DNA of 64,000 nt from DASVFB01 sp963815965 (GTDB taxonomy: Bacteria > Actinomycetota > Thermoleophilia > Gaiellales > Gaiellaceae), in assembly GCA_963815965.1 (NCBI GenBank), contig CAWFIT010000017.1, forward strand, positions 124,001-188,000. Reading direction: 5' to 3'. Below, piece by piece: positions 26,772 to 35,828 of this stretch. How positions within the stretch are numbered: the first letter of the stretch is position 1; the number at the start of each line of letters is the position of its first letter. The notes under the pieces were generated by a model. It was not told the origin of the DNA, did no database searches, and saw only the letters and a list, made by a program, of their open reading frames with translations. Position numbers and translations under genes: made by a program.

Positions 26772-27716
26772 GTGACGCCGCTTGCCGGTCTCCTCATCGT
26801 CGATCTGACGCGTTATCTGCCTGGTGCGTACGCGAGCCGGGAGCTGCAGCGGCTCGGCGCGCGAATCGTTCGGATCGAGCCGCCGGAGGGGGACCCGCTG
26901 CGCGCGACGACGTCTGCGTGGCACGACGCGCTCAACGCAGGCAAGGAGTCGGTCGTCTGCGACCTCAAGTCCAAGGCGGGACTGGAGCTCGCGCGTGCGC
27001 TCATCGCGCGCGCGGACGTCGTGCTCGAGGGGTTCCGTCCGGGCGTCGCGGCGCGGCTCGGCGTCGGCCCGGACGACGCACGCGCGGACGCGGTCTACTG
27101 CTCGATCACCGGCTTCGGCGTCGGCGGCAGGCACGAGCAGCGGCCAGGCCACGACCTCAACTACCTCGGCTGGGCCGGCGCGCTCGCGGACACGGCGCCG
27201 GCGGTGCCGCCCGTGCAGGTCGCGGATCTCGCGGCCGGAGCGCTAGGTGCGGTAACGCAGATCCTCGCGGCGCTGCTCGAGGGCGGAGGCGCGCGCCTGA
27301 CTATTTCGATGACGCACGGCACGCACGACCTGGTCGCACACCGCGTCCACGGTGAGGAGGTGCCGAAGCTGCTCACGGGCGGCGTCGCGTGCTATCGCAT
27401 CTACCCGACGGCGAACGGCCGCTTCCTGACGGTCGGCGCGCTCGAGCCGAAGTTCTGGCAGCGGCTCTGCGAGCTCGTCGGGCTGCCGGAGCTCGCGGGA
27501 CGCCAGTGGGAACCGCGGCTGCCCGAGCTCGAGCAGAAGCTCGCGTCACGTCCGTTGGCGGATTGGCTCGAGCTGTTCGACGGCGAGGACGTCAGTGCCG
27601 GACCGGTGGCGACGCTCCAGGAGGCGGCGCGTGAGTTCTCGTCCGGCGACGACTTCGGCCCGGCGCCGCGGCTCGGCGAGCACACCGACGCGTGGCGGAA
27701 GGAGCTGGAGACCTAG
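26772..27716 (+). CDS. CaiB/BaiF family CoA-transferase
   Basis: 314 residues of the class III CoA-transferase/alpha-methylacyl-CoA racemase family. LIVDLTRYLPGAYASRELQRL and DLKSKAGLELARALIARADV lead to the conserved catalytic Asp128 in RPGHDLNYLGWAGAL. It is shorter than the usual 360-400 residues, lacking part of the second domain, but no frameshift is visible. Either a methylacyl-CoA racemase or a CoA-transferase. It converges with, and overlaps by 4 bp, the next gene. Confidence 0.87.
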   Translation: MTPLAGLLIVDLTRYLPGAYASRELQRLGARIVRIEPPEGDPLRATTSAWHDALNAGKESVVCDLKSKAGLELARALIARADVVLEGFRPGVAARLGVGPDDARADAVYCSITGFGVGGRHEQRPGHDLNYLGWAGALADTAPAVPPVQVADLAAGALGAVTQILAALLEGGGARLTISMTHGTHDLVAHRVHGEEVPKLLTGGVACYRIYPTANGRFLTVGALEPKFWQRLCELVGLPELAGRQWEPRLPELEQKLASRPLADWLELFDGEDVSAGPVATLQEAAREFSSGDDFGPAPRLGEHTDAWRKELET

Positions 27717-28663
27717 AAGGCGACCGCGCGGAAGCGCGAGCGCGCGATGTGGGCGGTGGTCGTCAGCACGATCACGCCCGCGCCGGCGAGCACGATCATT
27801 CCCTGCGCGGCGATCGCGAACGCGGCTGCCTCGGAGGCGTGCACGCCTGCGGACACGAGGATCGCGGCTCCCGCTCCGACCTGCGCGACGCCGCCGGCGG
27901 GCGCGATCGGCAGCGCGGCCGCTGACGCGGAAGCGCACAGAAAGCCCATCGCGAGCGGCATCGACGTCCCGACCGAGAGCGCGTCCAGCAGGACGAATAC
28001 CGCGAGCACGCGGAAGACCCACGAAACTGCGACTAGCCCCCACGCATTCGCTGCTTCGCGCGGGCTCGCCGCGTGCTCCGCGAGCCAACCGACGAACTTG
28101 AAGCGCTCGACGCGACGATGCAAGACGAGCCGCGGCAGGAAGACAACGAACGCACCGGCCAGGACGCCGGCGACCGCGACGACGATGAGCCCGGCGCGCA
28201 CCCAACCGCTCGGCGCGCCGACACCTGCAGTGACGGCCGCGAGCGGCGTCAGCGCAGCGTTGTCGATCAGGCCGAGCAGGACGAGCGAGAGGCAGATCGA
28301 GCCGACGCCGACACGCTTGCCGGGAAACCTTCGCACCACCGAGACGCGCACGACCTCGTCGGCGCGGCCGGGTAGCGCGAGACCGGTGACTGTGGCAGCC
28401 CCTCCGGCTGCGGCGAGCCCCAGCACTCCTGGGCGCTGGTCGTGCCTGAAAAGGCGGTGCCATCCCCACGCCTTGAACCCGAACGCTGCAAGAAAGAGCG
28501 CACCGGCGGCGAGCACCCCGAGCACGTTCGCATGGTCGAGCGGCCACCCGTTCGCCACGAAGTGGCGCGCCGTGAGCAACCCGACGCCGATCGCGATCAC
28601 AGCCGACACGACATTGAAGGCAATGCGGGCACGCCGTGTCCGGAACACCCGTACAAAGTCCAT
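27713..28663 (-). CDS. Integral membrane protein, UPF0104/LPG-synthase TM-like
   Basis: 316 residues with about eight membrane helices and the LPGRADEVVRVSVVRRFPGKRVG loop typical of the flippase-synthase TM domain family (UPF0104, AglD/MprF N-terminal type). PIAPAGGVAQVGAGAAIL fits the conserved 'P..PGGlG..E' region, although the Glu is missing. No catalytic C-terminal domain. Probably lipid-linked transport. ATG 28663 is taken over a longer reading from 28726. Confidence 0.72.
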   Translation of the reverse strand: MDFVRVFRTRRARIAFNVVSAVIAIGVGLLTARHFVANGWPLDHANVLGVLAAGALFLAAFGFKAWGWHRLFRHDQRPGVLGLAAAGGAATVTGLALPGRADEVVRVSVVRRFPGKRVGVGSICLSLVLLGLIDNAALTPLAAVTAGVGAPSGWVRAGLIVVAVAGVLAGAFVVFLPRLVLHRRVERFKFVGWLAEHAASPREAANAWGLVAVSWVFRVLAVFVLLDALSVGTSMPLAMGFLCASASAAALPIAPAGGVAQVGAGAAILVSAGVHASEAAAFAIAAQGMIVLAGAGVIVLTTTAHIARSRFRAVAF

Positions 28664-28762
28664 CTTCAGTCGTATCGGCCCCAACCTAGGGATGGAGGGC
28701 GATTGGCCGATACCCTCTTGTAGCACGGAACAGCGATGCTTGCACTCCTCGTTCGGGTGGGC

Positions 28763-29656
28763 TTACCTCTCCTTCGTCCCTTCATCGTCGTTCCCCGACG
28801 TGAGCTGTCCACCCAGCCGTCCCAGCGCCTGCGTCAGTTCGCTCGGGATGATCCACATCTTGTTCGACTCGCCCTGCGCGATCTGCGGAAGGATCTGCAG
28901 GTACTGGTAGGCCAGCAGGCCCTGGTCGGGCTTTCCCTCGTGGATCGCGTTGAAGACCGTGTCGATCGCCCTTGCCTGACCCTCCGCCTCGAGGATCGTC
29001 GCCTGCCGCTTGCCCTCTGCCTTGAGGATGGCGCTCTGCTTCTCACCCTCGGCGGTGAGGATCTGCGACTGCTTGACCCCCTCGGCGTTGAGGATCGCAG
29101 CGCGCTTGTCACGATCGGCGCGCATCTGCTTCTCCATCGACTCCTTGATCGAAGCCGGCGGGTCGACCGCCTTCAGCTCGACGCGGTTGACGCGGATCCC
29201 CCACTTCCCCGTCGCCTCGTCGAGCACCCCACGCAGCTGCGTATTGATCTGGTCGCGTGACGTGAGCGTCTCCTCGAGCTGCATGCCGCCGATCACGTTG
29301 CGCAGGGTCGTGACGGTGAGCTGCTCGATCGCCTGGATGTAGTTCGCGATCTCATAGGTGGCGGCCTTCGGCTCGGTGACCTGGAAGTAGATGACGGTGT
29401 CGATGCTGACGACGAGGTTGTCCTCGGTGATGACCGGCTGGGGCTGGAACGAGACGACCTGCTCGCGCATGTCGATCATTTCGCGGATGCGGTCGACGAA
29501 AGGGACGACGATCGTCAGTCCCGGGTTCAGCGTGCGCGAGTAGCGACCGAGCCGTTCGACGACGCCCGCACGTGCCTGCGGGACGATGCGGATCGTGCGC
29601 GCGATCGTGACGAGGACGAGGAATGCGACGGCGAGCAGGACGATGAGTGCGATCAC
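28763..29656 (-). CDS. Stomatin/SPFH-domain membrane protein (QmcA-like)
   Basis: 297 residues. An N-terminal membrane helix (IALIVLLAVAFLVLVTIA) precedes the SPFH domain with GVVERLGRYSRTLNPGL and FQPQPVITEDNLVVSIDTV. A long alanine/glutamate-rich coiled coil (AEGVKQSQILTAEGEKQ) then forms the oligomer rod. Belongs to the prokaryotic stomatins that form membrane microdomain scaffolds with NfeD and often support FtsH. NfeD is encoded 9 bp upstream. Confidence 0.93.
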   Translation of the reverse strand: MIALIVLLAVAFLVLVTIARTIRIVPQARAGVVERLGRYSRTLNPGLTIVVPFVDRIREMIDMREQVVSFQPQPVITEDNLVVSIDTVIYFQVTEPKAATYEIANYIQAIEQLTVTTLRNVIGGMQLEETLTSRDQINTQLRGVLDEATGKWGIRVNRVELKAVDPPASIKESMEKQMRADRDKRAAILNAEGVKQSQILTAEGEKQSAILKAEGKRQATILEAEGQARAIDTVFNAIHEGKPDQGLLAYQYLQILPQIAQGESNKMWIIPSELTQALGRLGGQLTSGNDDEGTKER

Positions 29657-29665
29657 GGTGGTCTC

Positions 29666-30094
29666 CTATTCATAGACGAGCGCGGTAGCGCCCTCGATCT
29701 TTGCGACTTCGACGCGAGTGCCCGGCTCGAGCACCTGGTCCTCCATGTACGAGCGCGCAGACCATTCCTCGCCGCCGATCCGCACCCGGCCGCCGTTGAC
29801 GTCGACCCGCTCGAGCACGAGAGCCCGTGCACCGATGAGCGCGGCTGTCCCGGTGCGGGTGATCGCCGGCATCTTCAGGTGCGCTCTCGCGATCGGGCGC
29901 AGGACGGCGAGGCTGGCGAGCGCGCCGAGAATGAAGAAGAGCACCTGAAGCCAGGCGGGGCCTCCGAGTAACGCGATGATGCCTGCGGGGATCGCGGCGA
30001 GCGCGACAGGGCCGAGGAAGAAGAGGCCCGGCGTGGCCAACTCGCCGAGTGCGAGCAGCACCGCAATGATCGCCCAGATCACCCAACCCGGCAT
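29666..30094 (-). CDS. NfeD-like membrane protein (short form)
   Basis: 142 residues. Three to four membrane helices in the first 75 residues, then the OB-fold NfeDC domain (GTAALIGARALVLERVDVNGG and GEEWSARSYMEDQVLEPGTRV). The truncated type lacks the serine-protease domain. It is partner to the stomatin gene behind it; the pair is one of the most widely conserved two-gene operons in bacteria. ATG 30094; the upstream fusion gene's stop is adjacent. Confidence 0.92.
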   Translation of the reverse strand: MPGWVIWAIIAVLLALGELATPGLFFLGPVALAAIPAGIIALLGGPAWLQVLFFILGALASLAVLRPIARAHLKMPAITRTGTAALIGARALVLERVDVNGGRVRIGGEEWSARSYMEDQVLEPGTRVEVAKIEGATALVYE

Positions 30095-31516
30095 CTAGTT
30101 GGATTCTCGCACCAGACCGAGCGCCGCGGGAAGCGCGCGCAGGTCGGTGAGGCGGTTTGAGTGATCCGGAAAGCGGCCTTCACGGTCGACGAGCCACGCC
30201 TCCATGCCGACCGAACGCGCGCCCGCGATGTCGTCCTCAGGATCGTCGCCGACCATGGCCGCTACAGCCGGAGCAACGGCGAGCTTCTGGAGCATCGCGC
30301 GGAAGATCGTCTCGTGCGGCTTCGTCTTGCCGTGAGTCCGCGACGTCAGGATCGCGTCGACCTCGATGCCGTGATGGTCGACGAAGACGTCGAGGTCGCG
30401 GCCCGTGTTCGACAGCAGGCCGAGCTTGAGCCCGTGGCCGCGCAGCTGGTCGAGCACCGGTAACGCGTCCTCGTACAGCTCGAAGTGCTCCGCTCGCTCC
30501 CACGCGCGCGTCATCTCGACGGCGCACGCGTACGTGTCGCCGGTGCCGCCCATGCCCTGGATTATCCGCTCGGTGAAGAGCACCCAGATCTCCTCGTCGT
30601 GATCGAGCTCCGGGTGCCGCTTCAGCGTCGCGATCGCGTCGCGCCGGGCCGCCTCGTAGCGGCTCGGGTCGAGGTCGAGGCCGAAGCGCGCACCGAGTCG
30701 CTGGTAGCCCTCAGGGCCGAGATCCGGGCCCGGCTTGGCGAGCGTGAAGTCGACGTCGAAGACGACGGCCTCGATCACAGCAGCCACTCCGCGACGCTGG
30801 TCGTGCCACGCGCCGCTCGACCACGCAACGGTCTGCGCAATCGTCCAGCCGCGTGCGCGCTCGCGGTCGAGGCCGAGCTCCGACGTGAGCCGGTCGAACC
30901 GGTACAGGACGTCGCGCTTCTCCTCGCCGAGCTCCCACGAGCGAACGATCGGCGCGACGGCGAACTCGCGCTCGCCGGCAAGCGGCTTCGGGTCGATGAC
31001 GAGCCACGGCTCGCGCTCCGCGGCGAGCACGTTGTCCCCGTGCAGGTCCTGGTGCAGCAGCACTTGCTGTCCCTGCGTTCCGGCCAGCGACTCGATCGCC
31101 TCGCGAGCCGCCTCGCCGAGCCTCGTTTGCGGAAGCTTCGGGAACCACCACGCCGCCTCGTCGGCAAGCGTGTGGAACGGCTCACCGGCCGGCTGCCACA
31201 GCCGCGGCAGCAATCCGATCAGCACGTCGAGCGCCGCCTCCTGACCTACGGCCGAGAGGGGCGTGCCCGGCTCGCACCGCTCGAGCAGCAGCGCGTCGCC
31301 GTCCTGGGCGAAGAGCCGGATCGCGCCGTCCCCGTCCCAGACACGCAGCGCGTCCGCCTCGTGCTCGGTCTCGCGGTCCGGGTACACGAGCTTGAGCACG
31401 ACGGGAGAGCCGTCGGCGAGCGACGCACGGGTCGTGAATCCGGCGACGCCCTGCTCGTACGGGTCGCCAAGAGTCAGCGACCACTTCTCGGCAACCTCGA
31501 GCGCGACGTCCTCCAT
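30095..31516 (-). CDS. Fusion: aminoglycoside/hydroxyurea-type phosphotransferase + HAD hydrolase
   Basis: 473 residues in one frame. Residues 1-240 are an APH(6)/streptomycin-phosphotransferase-like kinase: VVLKLVYPDRETEHEADAL (ATP lysine, helix C Glu), catalytic loop LLHQDLHGDNVL and metal motif VIDPKPLAGERE. Residues 247-473 are a HAD phosphatase: VVFDVDFTLAKPGPDLG (motif I), LLSNTG (II), the Lys of TKPHETIF (III) and VGDDPEDDIAGARS (IV). An internal GTG at 30778 (residue 247) sits exactly at the HAD domain start, so a separate HAD product is possible. No stop separates the parts. Unusual kinase-phosphatase pairing. Confidence 0.8.
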   Translation of the reverse strand: MEDVALEVAEKWSLTLGDPYEQGVAGFTTRASLADGSPVVLKLVYPDRETEHEADALRVWDGDGAIRLFAQDGDALLLERCEPGTPLSAVGQEAALDVLIGLLPRLWQPAGEPFHTLADEAAWWFPKLPQTRLGEAAREAIESLAGTQGQQVLLHQDLHGDNVLAAEREPWLVIDPKPLAGEREFAVAPIVRSWELGEEKRDVLYRFDRLTSELGLDRERARGWTIAQTVAWSSGAWHDQRRGVAAVIEAVVFDVDFTLAKPGPDLGPEGYQRLGARFGLDLDPSRYEAARRDAIATLKRHPELDHDEEIWVLFTERIIQGMGGTGDTYACAVEMTRAWERAEHFELYEDALPVLDQLRGHGLKLGLLSNTGRDLDVFVDHHGIEVDAILTSRTHGKTKPHETIFRAMLQKLAVAPAVAAMVGDDPEDDIAGARSVGMEAWLVDREGRFPDHSNRLTDLRALPAALGLVRESN

Positions 31517-31547
31517 CGCGCCGAGGATAGACGCGAGTCCGCGTGGC

Positions 31548-32769
31548 TCAGCCGGAGTCGAAGCGGAGCAGCTTGGCCGCGTCGACGTCGACGACCCAGA
31601 ACGAGCCCGCTCCGAAGGCGCCGCCCGACAGGTCGTGCGTCGTCACGAGCTCGTGCAGTCGCGCACCGGTCACGGCGTCGACGATGTCGACGAGGCAGTT
31701 GTCACGACCATGACGGTGACGGGGCCGACTGCGAGGCCGCCGCCCTGTTGTGCAGCGCGGCCGCCCGGTCGTCGTCAGCGCCGTGCGGCGCCAGCGTCGC
31801 CGCATCGAAATGCACGAGAAACGGGTTCAACGGATTGAGCTCGAAGAGCCGGCTCCACAGGCCGGAGGGGCCGTACGCGATCTGAGCACCGTTGACGATC
31901 GAGCCCGTTCGAACGACGGCGTTCGTCGCCGGGTCGATCTGAAGCAGGTCGTCGCCCCGTCTCACCCACGCATAACCGCCGCCGACTGCGACCGGGCCGC
32001 CGGGCAGGTTTTCGTCGAGCAGGAACGAGACCGTGTTCGTCGCCGGGTCGATCCGCGCAAGCCGCATTTCCCCGAGCGCCTTTTGGCCGTTCGCCCAGAC
32101 GCCTTCCGCGCCGGCGGCAATCGTCGCCGCCTGCTGGACGAAGATCGACGCCACGACGCTGTTCGTCGCCGGATCGATTCTCAGCACGCGGTCCTCGGCA
32201 GGATTCGCCGTCCACGCGGCGCCGGCGCCCGCGGCAACCGCCCGCGCGCCGCCGACAGCGATGCGCGCGACGATCGCGTTCGTCGCGGTGTCGACACGGA
32301 TCAGCGAGCCCGTGCCGGCATCCGCGACCCAGACGGAGCCGAAACCGAAAGCGACGTCGCGGGGGATGCCCCCGATGTCGATGGACGCAGTCGGCTTCAG
32401 GTCGCCCTCGGTGCTCGTCGCGCTTCGAACCGTGATCGAGACCGTCGTGACGCGGCTCTTGTTCCCGGCTCGGTCGACCGCCCGCACGCGGAGGGCGTGC
32501 GTACCAGTCGCGAGCGTTTCGCTGTAGCGCGCCGCGCATGCGTGCAAACGCGGCGAGTCGAACGCGCACAGGTATCTGAGCTTCCTCAGGGGAGTGACGC
32601 GGTCTCTCGAGCGGAACACGTAGGTCGGCTGGACGGCGGTCGTGTCCCTCGGCCCGGACACGGCCGGCGCGCTCGGAGGCGTCCTGTCGCGCACCGAGCC
32701 GAGGGGCGACGCCGCCGCCGTGAGAGGCGCGGAGAGGACAAGTGCAACGAGTGGCAGGTAGCGCGTCAT
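31548..32769 (-). pseudogene. Exported YncE-like beta-propeller, frame-disrupted near 3' end
   Basis: Signal peptide (LPLVALVLSAPLTAAAS), an Ig-like/adhesion segment (THALRVRAVDRAGNKSRV), then YVTN-type propeller repeats with recurrent RIDPATN and GSVWVADAGTG strands. The first frame ends at 31702. The family-like continuation GLAVGPVTVM and then GRDNCLVDIVDAVTGARL lies in two other frames, ending at 31548. Two single-base changes between about 31690 and 31750 would restore it. Homologous in style to the propeller of the SARP regulator at 34 kb. Confidence 0.7.
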
Positions 32770-33359
32770 GATGTGGCACTGCGGACGTTGGCGTGTCCCT
32801 GCTCGACCGGCGGCAGCACGCTAGGGGCGAGTCCGCCGGCAAAGCAGCGCGGTGTCGAGATCGCGTGGTCCTTGTCCGGGTTGACGAAGAATCCCCAGTA
32901 CATCTGGGCCGAGGTGGTGTCGCCGTTGTCGATCACCACCAGGTAGGCGCCGACGATCCACCAGTTGGCGGGGCGATACCACGGAGCACCGGTGTAGTCG
33001 TTGGTGGAGATCGGCTCCGAGACGGTTCCGGTCATCACCGCGACGTTGCCGTGGACGTTCAGGCAGCTCATATGCACGCTGCCCACCGGCGGGACAAGGG
33101 GGTTCGTCTCTGCGTTCGGTTGGACGTTCAGCATGCCGTCGGCGCTGCCTGAGACGCCCTGCGTCTCCTGGAAAGTCCCGTCGCTCCAGGCGCGGAACGC
33201 GACGTGTAGGTCGACAAGATCGCCGCGGATCGCAGTCTCGGACCCTTTCAGCGACCCCTGTGCCGAGTTGAACGGACTCTCGGCAGCCGCGGGCAAAGCG
33301 ACAAGGGCAGCTGTCGCGACCAATGCGAGCAACGTGCAAAGACGGGCGGAGGCTCTCAT
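32766..33359 (-). CDS. Secreted protein, function unknown
   Basis: 197 residues. Clear signal peptide (LCTLLALVATAALVALPAAAES). The mature part is a beta-rich domain (SVHMSCLNVHGNVAVMTGTV, MYWGFFVNPDKD) with two cysteines, often annotated only as hypothetical exported. ATG 33359; it overlaps the start of the downstream propeller gene by 4 bp, so the two are probably co-expressed. Confidence 0.75.
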   Translation of the reverse strand: MRASARLCTLLALVATAALVALPAAAESPFNSAQGSLKGSETAIRGDLVDLHVAFRAWSDGTFQETQGVSGSADGMLNVQPNAETNPLVPPVGSVHMSCLNVHGNVAVMTGTVSEPISTNDYTGAPWYRPANWWIVGAYLVVIDNGDTTSAQMYWGFFVNPDKDHAISTPRCFAGGLAPSVLPPVEQGHANVRSATS

Positions 33360-33402
33360 GCTGCGACTCCTTTATCGATGTTTTTCAGTGACCCCGAGGC
33401 GG

Positions 33403-33888
33403 TCAAGCGCCCAGGGCCGCGCACAGCTGCGCTCGTTCGGTCGCGGTGTCCGGCCCGTCGTGCTCGATCAGGTGGCCGGCGGCGTCGAAGACGCTCCTGC
33501 CTGCGCCCCCGATCGCGACGCCGCCGTCCGGGAGCTTCGTCACGACGTTGGTGCCGGTCGTGAAGAACTCGCCGGTGACGAGATCCTCGTGGAAGACGCG
33601 AACGCCGCGGTTGGCCAGCGACAGGCCGTTGAGCGGGTTCGTCGTCGTCCCCTCGAACGACGCGACCCACAGCTGGCTAATCGCGGTCCCGTCCTTGTCG
33701 TAGAAGGTCGTGATCTCCCGCGTGACGTCGAACACGCCGATCAACGCCACGCCGCTCGGGCACGGATTGCGGTTGATCGTCGTCACGTGCACCGTCTCGC
33801 GCGTCGGCTCGACGGCTGCTGCCGGCGCCGCGAGTGCGAGCGGCAGCGTCAGCGCCGCCACGAGAAGAAGAACAGTCTGCTTGGCCAT
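33403..33888 (-). CDS. Secreted protein, function unknown
   Basis: 161 residues. ATG 33888 gives MAKQTVLLLVAALTLPLALA with an AAPAAA cleavage region. The mature domain has two cysteines and FDVTREITTFYDKDGTAISQ. It probably folds as a small beta barrel. It precedes another secreted-protein gene by 43 bp on the same strand and is divergent from the SARP-like regulator, which may control it. Confidence 0.75.
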   Translation of the reverse strand: MAKQTVLLLVAALTLPLALAAPAAAVEPTRETVHVTTINRNPCPSGVALIGVFDVTREITTFYDKDGTAISQLWVASFEGTTTNPLNGLSLANRGVRVFHEDLVTGEFFTTGTNVVTKLPDGGVAIGGAGRSVFDAAGHLIEHDGPDTATERAQLCAALGA

Positions 33889-34025
33889 TGCGGCATCCCT
33901 CCTCGTCTTGCTTCTGCGGACGAGCCGAGCTTCGCGGAGGACGCGAAACAACCCGTAAGCGCGCAGTAAACGACCGTCTTTACCGCACGGCGCGTCGGTG
34001 CTAGCGTCGCGGCGAGGTACGCAGA

Positions 34026-35811
34026 ATGCGCTTCCAGCTTCTAGGACCGGTCCAGGCAAGCGACGGCGGACGCAGCCTGGATCTCGGGCCTCGGAAGCAA
34101 CGGGCGTTGCTCGCGCTGCTCCTGCTCGAGGATCGGCCCGTGAGCCTCGCCCGCGCGGTCGACGAATTGTGGGCCGATCCTCCGGCGACCGCGCCGAAGA
34201 TGATCCAGATGTACGTCTCCGGCCTGCGCAGGGCGCTCGGAGCAGACAGCATTCGGACGACGCACGCGGGCTACGAGCTCGACGCCAACGGCGCGGACGT
34301 CGACGTGCGCCGGTTCCGCTCGCTTCGTGAAACGGCGGAGCGCGAGCCCGCGCTTGCGGCGAGCGTTCTCCGTGAGGCGCTCGAGCTCTGGCAAGGAGAA
34401 CCGCTCTCCGACCTGGTCGGCGAGCCGTTCGCCGACCGGGAGCGCGCGCGACTCGAGGACGAGCGACTCGACGCCGAGGAGGACCGCATGGAGGCCGAGC
34501 TCGACCTCGGCAACCGGGGGGACATCGTCGAGCTGCAGGCGCTCGTGGCTCGCCATCCCTACCGCGAACGTCTGCGCCGGCTCCTGGTTCTCGCGCTCTA
34601 CCGAGCCGGCCGTCAGGCGGAAGCGCTGGATGCGTATCAGGACGCCGTCCGCGTGCTCCGCGACGACCTCGGGCTGGAGCCGAGCAGGGATCTTCGCGAT
34701 CTGGAGCTCGCGATCCTCCGCCAAGACCCGAGCCTCGACGCGCTGCACGCGGAGGCGCCCGCGGAGGTGCGCCGGCCGCGCCGGCGTCGGCTGGCGGCCG
34801 CGGCGCTCGCTGCAGCTGCGCTCGGGATCGCGGTTGGCGCGGTGCTCGCGTCGCGCGGCGGCACCGACATGCAGATCACGGCGAACCACGCCGCAGCTCT
34901 CGACCCGGAGACCGGGAAGGTGACAAACGTCGTTCCCGTCGGTCTCGAGCCGACCGCGATCACGAGCGTCGGGGATCGCGTCTACGTCGCGAGCGGCCAG
35001 GACAACGCTGTCCTGGTGCTCGATGCGGTCACAGGGCGGAGGATCCGTTCAATCCCGGTTGGCGGCACCGTGACCGCGCTGTCGGGCGAGGGGCGCTTTC
35101 TGTGGGCCGTCGAGTTCTACGACCGCGAGATCCTGCGCATCCCGATCGACACCGTCGGCGAGCCCACTCGCGTTCGCTTGCCGTACGCCCGGAGGAGGTC
35201 CCTCGTGCTGCGTGAACACCCGGTTGCCGTAGCAGCAAGCTCCGACAGGAGCATGGATCGGGACGGACACGGGACGGCTCTTCTTCGCAGGCGGCGGAGG
35301 TGGAGTTCGCCTGATTACCGCGCTCGACTCGCCGATTCGGGCACTCGCCTACGCGCCGCCGTTTCTCTGGATCGCCGCGCCGCGCGTGCGAAACGCCACT
35401 GGATCCCTGCAGGAATCCGCCGAGGTCGTGCGCTTCGATCTCCGCACGCAGTCAAAGCAATCCGTGTCGGTAGGACTTGATCCGAGCGCGCTGGCCGTCG
35501 TCGGGACCGGCGTGTGGGCGGCCACGGAGGCGATCGGCAAGGTCTACCACGTCGACCACACCGTCGCAATCGCGACCGTCGTGGACTTGCACACACACAG
35601 CCTCGCCGAAGGGCCATGCAGCTCCGGCTTGCCTGTCGGCTGCCCCGGAAGCATGGACTCGGCCGGTGGCTTCCTGTGGGCTCCCTCCGCTCGCGATCGC
35701 ATGATCTATCGCGTCGACATGCGCACGAACCGTGTGACGCGCATTGCGGTAAAGGGCAATCCGGTGGGCGCGAACTCGGCCGCAGGTCGCGTCTGGGTCG
35801 TCGCCGGCTGA
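34026..35811 (+). pseudogene. Membrane-tethered SARP/BTAD regulator with C-terminal propeller, disrupted
   Basis: Residues 1-90 are an OmpR-type winged helix (LGPRKQRALLALLLL and KMIQMYVSGLRRALG). About 95-240 is the bacterial transcriptional activation domain (HPYRERLRRLLVLALYRAGR, DDLGLEPSRDLRDLE). RRRRLAAAALAAAALGIAVG at about 258-277 is a membrane helix. A YVTN propeller follows (VPVGLEPTAITSVGDRVYVA). The frame is lost near 35190-35235: the continuation (GAWIGTDTGRLFFAGGGGG onward to the stop at 35811) is in another frame and is preceded by a TAG. As written, the protein would end in about 90 residues of out-of-frame sequence. The architecture implies a one-component sensor. Confidence 0.78.
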
Positions 35812-35828
35812 AGAAGTAGCCTCGCGCG

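Noticed and set aside
30778..31516. Separate APH gene ending before the HAD domain
   Set aside because: No stop codon or shift exists between the domains; a fusion (with a possible internal start) is the direct reading.
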